Positions 4,301 to 6,662 of a stretch of DNA of 6,662 bases are shown here, piece by piece (the first letter of the stretch is position 1; every line of letters begins with the position of its first letter). The translations under genes and the position numbers were made by a program. The stretch is from DATLAN01 sp035527455. GTDB lineage: Bacteria; Planctomycetota; Planctomycetia; Pirellulales; Thermoguttaceae. The notes under the pieces were generated by a model. It did no database searches and had not been told where the DNA came from. It was given only the letters and a program-made list of their open reading frames with translations. The stretch is taken from contig DATLAN010000577.1 in NCBI GenBank assembly GCA_035527455.1, forward strand, positions 1 to 6,662, in the 5' to 3' direction.

Positions 4301-6662
4301 CGCCGGGACGTCTGACACCGAACTACGCAGCGGCGGCACTCTCCACCCGGAACAACAGATTCAGGTCGACCAGTCGAGTTCCGGCAATCTCCTTCAGGCG
4401 TTGTTGCGGTTCGACAACATCTTCGGTTCCGAACAAGGGCAGATCGCATTGGATGCGGATATCGCCGGCGCGACGCTTGTTCTCAACGTGACCGACGAGG
4501 GCGATCCGCTGGCCCTGCACCGCATGCTGCAACCCTGGGACGAGGCGGCCAACTGGAGCACGCTCGGCGGCAACGGTATCCAGAACGACGGCGTGGAAGC
4601 CGTGGTGCAGGCAGACGCCGTCAGCAGTCAAGCCGGCGTCGGCACACTGTCTATCGACGTGACCTCGTCCATCCTGGCCTGGCAGGCCGATCCATCCGGC
4701 AATTACGGCTGGGCAATACTGCCCACGGGCGACAACGGCGTGTTTTTCGATTCCAGCGAAGCCACCAGTCTGACGAACCGGCCGGAATTGAGAATCACGC
4801 TCAACGACGGCACCAGCGCCGGGACCGGCGGCGTCGGCTTGAATCCCGGGATCAATCGCGTGACGGTCGAGACCTTCGACGGGCCCGACGGCACGGGGGA
4901 TCGCTTGGAACACGACTTCATCGACATCTGGTACGATGCTCCGGCCGGCGGCGGAGGAACGCCCCTGCCGACGCCTCCCCCGTCGCCCGAGGCGCAGGGC
5001 GATCTCCACTTGAATCTCGTCACGCGCGACAGCTACCTGCCGGGCGTGCCCTTCCTGGTCCGCGCCGAAGTCCTCGACGAGAACTTCAGGATCGATCGCA
5101 GCCTCTGGGACGGCCTGGTCACGCTCGAAAGCGACAACCCGGCCGTTTCGCTCTCCACCGACCGGATCACCCTCTACAACGGGCTGGGCAGCGTTCTGGT
5201 CACGGCCGCCGGCAGCGGCGACTTCACGCTGACGGCCACGCTCGACGGGATGGAAGCCGGGCGCCGGCTGGTGAGCCTCGAAGGCACGGCGATGGCCGAG
5301 ATCTCGGGTACGCTCTCCAGCCCCGACCATACGACGACCCTAAGCGGCGTCGTTCACGTCACCGGCGGTCTGACCGTGCCCGACGGGCATACTCTGGTCA
5401 TCGAGCCCGGCACGTTGGTGCTCGTCGACGGCGTGGCTTCCGGCAGCGGCGGCACGGTCATCACCGTGGCCGGCGACGTGCAGTCCCTGGGGACCGAAGC
5501 CCGGCCGGTCACGATCACCGCCTACACCGCGGGCGAGAACTGGGGCGAGATCTTCCACAATTCCGCCGAGCCCTCGGTGTACCGATACACCAACATCACC
5601 CAGGGCGGGCATTCGACCGCGCGGGAACACTCGAACACCGGCCCCACGATCCGCACCTCCGGCGGCAGCTCGATCAATTTCGACCACGCCAACCTGACCG
5701 ACCTGGCGGGCAAGGTGATGTACGGCCCGGGCGGCGGCAACCTGATCTTCCATAGCGTCCACATGGGCCGGGCCGTGATGGGACCGGAGATCTGGCCCGA
5801 CACGCTCTTGATCGTGGATACCTGGCTGACCGACATGCACCACAACGACGATGCCGACGGTATTTACATCCACGACACCGACGCGGGGACCGCCCTGATG
5901 ACCGGCGGCGTGTCGGCCGTGATCGACGACGACGGCATCGACACCCTCAGCGCCGTCCTCACGGTCGAGGACTGGATCATCCGGGACTGCAACGACAAGG
6001 GCGCCAGCATCTACGACGGCGAAGTGTGGCTGAGCTACTGCTTGATCGTGGACAACGCCAAGTTCCCCGAAGACGGCATCGCCGCCAGCGTGGCCTCGAA
6101 GGGTTACGTGAACGATCCGGTCACCGTCCATATGGATCACACGACCATCGTGGCCACGCCGCTGGCGGGCCCCGACGTGGACGTCGGCATCTGGGGATGG
6201 GACAAGTACGGCCGAGATAACGTCCCGACCATTTTCCACATCACCAACTCGATCGTCGTCGCGGCCGATCCGATCACCACCGACTACGATCCGGCCGACA
6301 TTCACGTCGACCACTCGAACCTCTTCTCGGAAACGTGGCCGGGGGAGGGCAATATCGACGGCGACCCGCTGTTCGTCGACCGCGCCGGACACGACTATCA
6401 TCTCCGGCCGGGGTCGCCGAGCGTCGATGCGGGCGACCCGAACTCGCTGCCCGACGAGGATCTCAGCCGGGCGGACCAGGGCTATTACGGGGGCCGACTG
6501 GCCGCCACGATGGCGCCGCAAACCCTCCCCGCCACGATCGACGAAAACATGATCCTCACCGCCGGGGGCGGCCCGTACCGGGTCAACGTCGACGTGACCG
6601 TGATTCCCGGCGCGGCGTTGATCGTCCGGCCCGGCACCACCGTGTTCTTCGCCGCCGGCGCC
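1335..6662 (+). CDS. Giant exported LEPR-XLL / lamin-tail / CotH-kinase-like / beta-helix protein (5' part)
   Basis: This frame has 1776 codons without a stop and runs off the right edge. Residues are counted from ATG 1335; GTG 1311 is an equally possible start. The basic N-terminus (1-27) leads into LEPLEPRLVLDG (28-39), the planctomycete LEPR-XLL signal, so the protein is probably exported although no classical signal peptide is visible. Domains seen: lamin-tail-like 1 (41-178; LLISEFMANN, DWIEIHNPT, LDGWYLTDD) and 2 (211-331; VITEIMYNP, EYIELYNRG, NLAGWQI); Ig/Fn3-like (400-492); CotH kinase-like (531-880), with VRNRGNRTR (586-594) and the metal-site-like LLPHDLD (810-816); beta-sandwich halves 946-967 and 1171-1201 around a DNRLRE-type domain (976-1156); Pro-rich linker (1202-1222); Ig-like (1222-1318); right-handed beta-helix (1325-1700) ending GDPLFVD and SPSVDAGDP. 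A second helix module starts near 1735. CotH relatives phosphorylate secreted proteins; activity here is unproven. The gene is divergent from the sigma operon. Confidence 0.93.
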   Translation, partial: MTASRRAFSHCKRTTDGGRRTRSNRLRLEPLEPRLVLDGNSLLISEFMANNDTTLADGDGNFSDWIEIHNPTGSDVVLDGWYLTDDVTDLKRWQFPDDQPQPETTLIAGGYLVVFATSGREDVSNPTNPSLDPAGNLHTNFKLKKDEGEYLALVRNDGLTIEHEYAPLYPPQHDDVSYGLASDLVTQGYFLEPTPREPNTGQPVDDPTHAVVITEIMYNPNPETYAPDTRIAREEYIELYNRGIEPINLAGWQITEGVQFTFPDVTLNSGEYLVVAADVDAFAAAYPNVPVGTRIVGGWIGRLSNSGEEIELLDDIGRRMDRVAYSDQGDWSVREVREADEWGHRGWIWAEDHDGLGKSLELTTMALSNEYGQLWAASQSDGGTPGEPNSVADVDNDVAPLILDVSHFPVIGQPGEPVTVTAELKDETAAGITATVYYRVDGAPGFSAAVMTEDALAGGGIYHASLPGRADGTIVEFYVSAADAAANTRTWPAPARTWPAPGDPGYANVANLLYQVDGGFDPNAEWVPGSHPIYYMIMTGAEAAELKDIGDDGDPFWGEGRSDAQMNATLISVDGTGARVRYNVGVRNRGNRTRVDPPNNYRVNFVHDAPWKGVTAININSKYPFSQVIGSAVHRMAGTAAPEATAIKLRVNGQDLANAGSGDGMYGLYAAVEVYNSEWADNHWPDDNQGNLYRLSYYEPRSGSRTFADLDYKGPAPYDNPDDYRDNYRKQTNESEDDWSDVFELIDKLNNPNISDDEFVAEVGRVIDVEQWMRYLATDALLGNREGGLYEGEGDDFAMYRGVTDPRFRLLPHDLDTLLGQGDHNSEPHRNIWDYDGARVGGLHRLLNHPETVGIYLRQYMDLIETVFAPENFNPLIDRVLAGVTSQATINAMKNFVVARNAGVLAQFQQEFTVQSDLPVLNGYPRTNGPNTSLHGTAHAAYTRSVLVNGEPADWDPRAGQWEITTTGGGGSPGTVLPFQNGVSPDGTYAGTSDTELRSGGTLHPEQQIQVDQSSSGNLLQALLRFDNIFGSEQGQIALDADIAGATLVLNVTDEGDPLALHRMLQPWDEAANWSTLGGNGIQNDGVEAVVQADAVSSQAGVGTLSIDVTSSILAWQADPSGNYGWAILPTGDNGVFFDSSEATSLTNRPELRITLNDGTSAGTGGVGLNPGINRVTVETFDGPDGTGDRLEHDFIDIWYDAPAGGGGTPLPTPPPSPEAQGDLHLNLVTRDSYLPGVPFLVRAEVLDENFRIDRSLWDGLVTLESDNPAVSLSTDRITLYNGLGSVLVTAAGSGDFTLTATLDGMEAGRRLVSLEGTAMAEISGTLSSPDHTTTLSGVVHVTGGLTVPDGHTLVIEPGTLVLVDGVASGSGGTVITVAGDVQSLGTEARPVTITAYTAGENWGEIFHNSAEPSVYRYTNITQGGHSTAREHSNTGPTIRTSGGSSINFDHANLTDLAGKVMYGPGGGNLIFHSVHMGRAVMGPEIWPDTLLIVDTWLTDMHHNDDADGIYIHDTDAGTALMTGGVSAVIDDDGIDTLSAVLTVEDWIIRDCNDKGASIYDGEVWLSYCLIVDNAKFPEDGIAASVASKGYVNDPVTVHMDHTTIVATPLAGPDVDVGIWGWDKYGRDNVPTIFHITNSIVVAADPITTDYDPADIHVDHSNLFSETWPGEGNIDGDPLFVDRAGHDYHLRPGSPSVDAGDPNSLPDEDLSRADQGYYGGRLAATMAPQTLPATIDENMILTAGGGPYRVNVDVTVIPGAALIVRPGTTVFFAAGA

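Noticed and set aside
2673..6521. Long minus-strand frames at 2673-4274, 4323-5330 and 5340-6521
   Set aside because: All lie antisense to the continuous plus-strand frame and show Val/Asp/Arg/Gly-rich composition without domains; they mirror its codon bias.

Overview
The window looks like part of a GC-rich genome from the phylum Planctomycetota. The main evidence is the N-terminus of the large right-hand protein: an Arg/Lys-rich stretch followed by LEPLEPRLVLDG, the LEPR-XLL export-associated signature typical of large planctomycete surface proteins. An ECF sigma factor followed by an overlapping gene for a single-pass membrane protein is also a common planctomycete arrangement. This assignment rests on motifs only.

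Left part (1-1166, minus strand): a tightly packed group reading right to left. It contains a small unrecognised gene (912-1166), an ECF sigma factor (299-919) and the start of a membrane-anchored protein that is probably the sigma factor's regulator (309 down to the window edge). Neighbouring reading frames overlap by 8 and 11 bases, which suggests translational coupling. A possible ECF-type promoter (GGAAC, 17 bases, CGTC) lies inside the small gene, pointing at the sigma gene.

Middle (1167-1334): a divergent intergenic region with lower GC than its surroundings. It carries a good sigma-70-like promoter facing right and two adjacent potential hairpins in the presumed 5' leader of the large gene.

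Right part (1335-6662, plus strand): one uninterrupted reading frame of 1776 codons that runs off the window. It encodes a multidomain exported protein with, in order: LEPR-XLL signal, two lamin-tail-like domains, an Ig/Fn3-like domain, a CotH-type kinase-like domain, a beta-sandwich that appears to be interrupted by a DNRLRE-type domain, a proline-rich linker, an Ig-like domain, a right-handed parallel beta-helix, and the start of what looks like a second beta-helix module. The other long open frames over this stretch, on both strands, are GC-driven shadows.

How the parts may work together: the minus-strand genes look like an envelope-signalling unit (sigma factor plus membrane regulator), and the plus-strand gene encodes a large cell-surface or secreted protein. 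Divergent placement makes co-regulation possible, but no ECF-type promoter was found in front of the large gene, so a functional link is only a hypothesis. No RNA genes, mobile elements, CRISPR arrays or clear terminators were seen.
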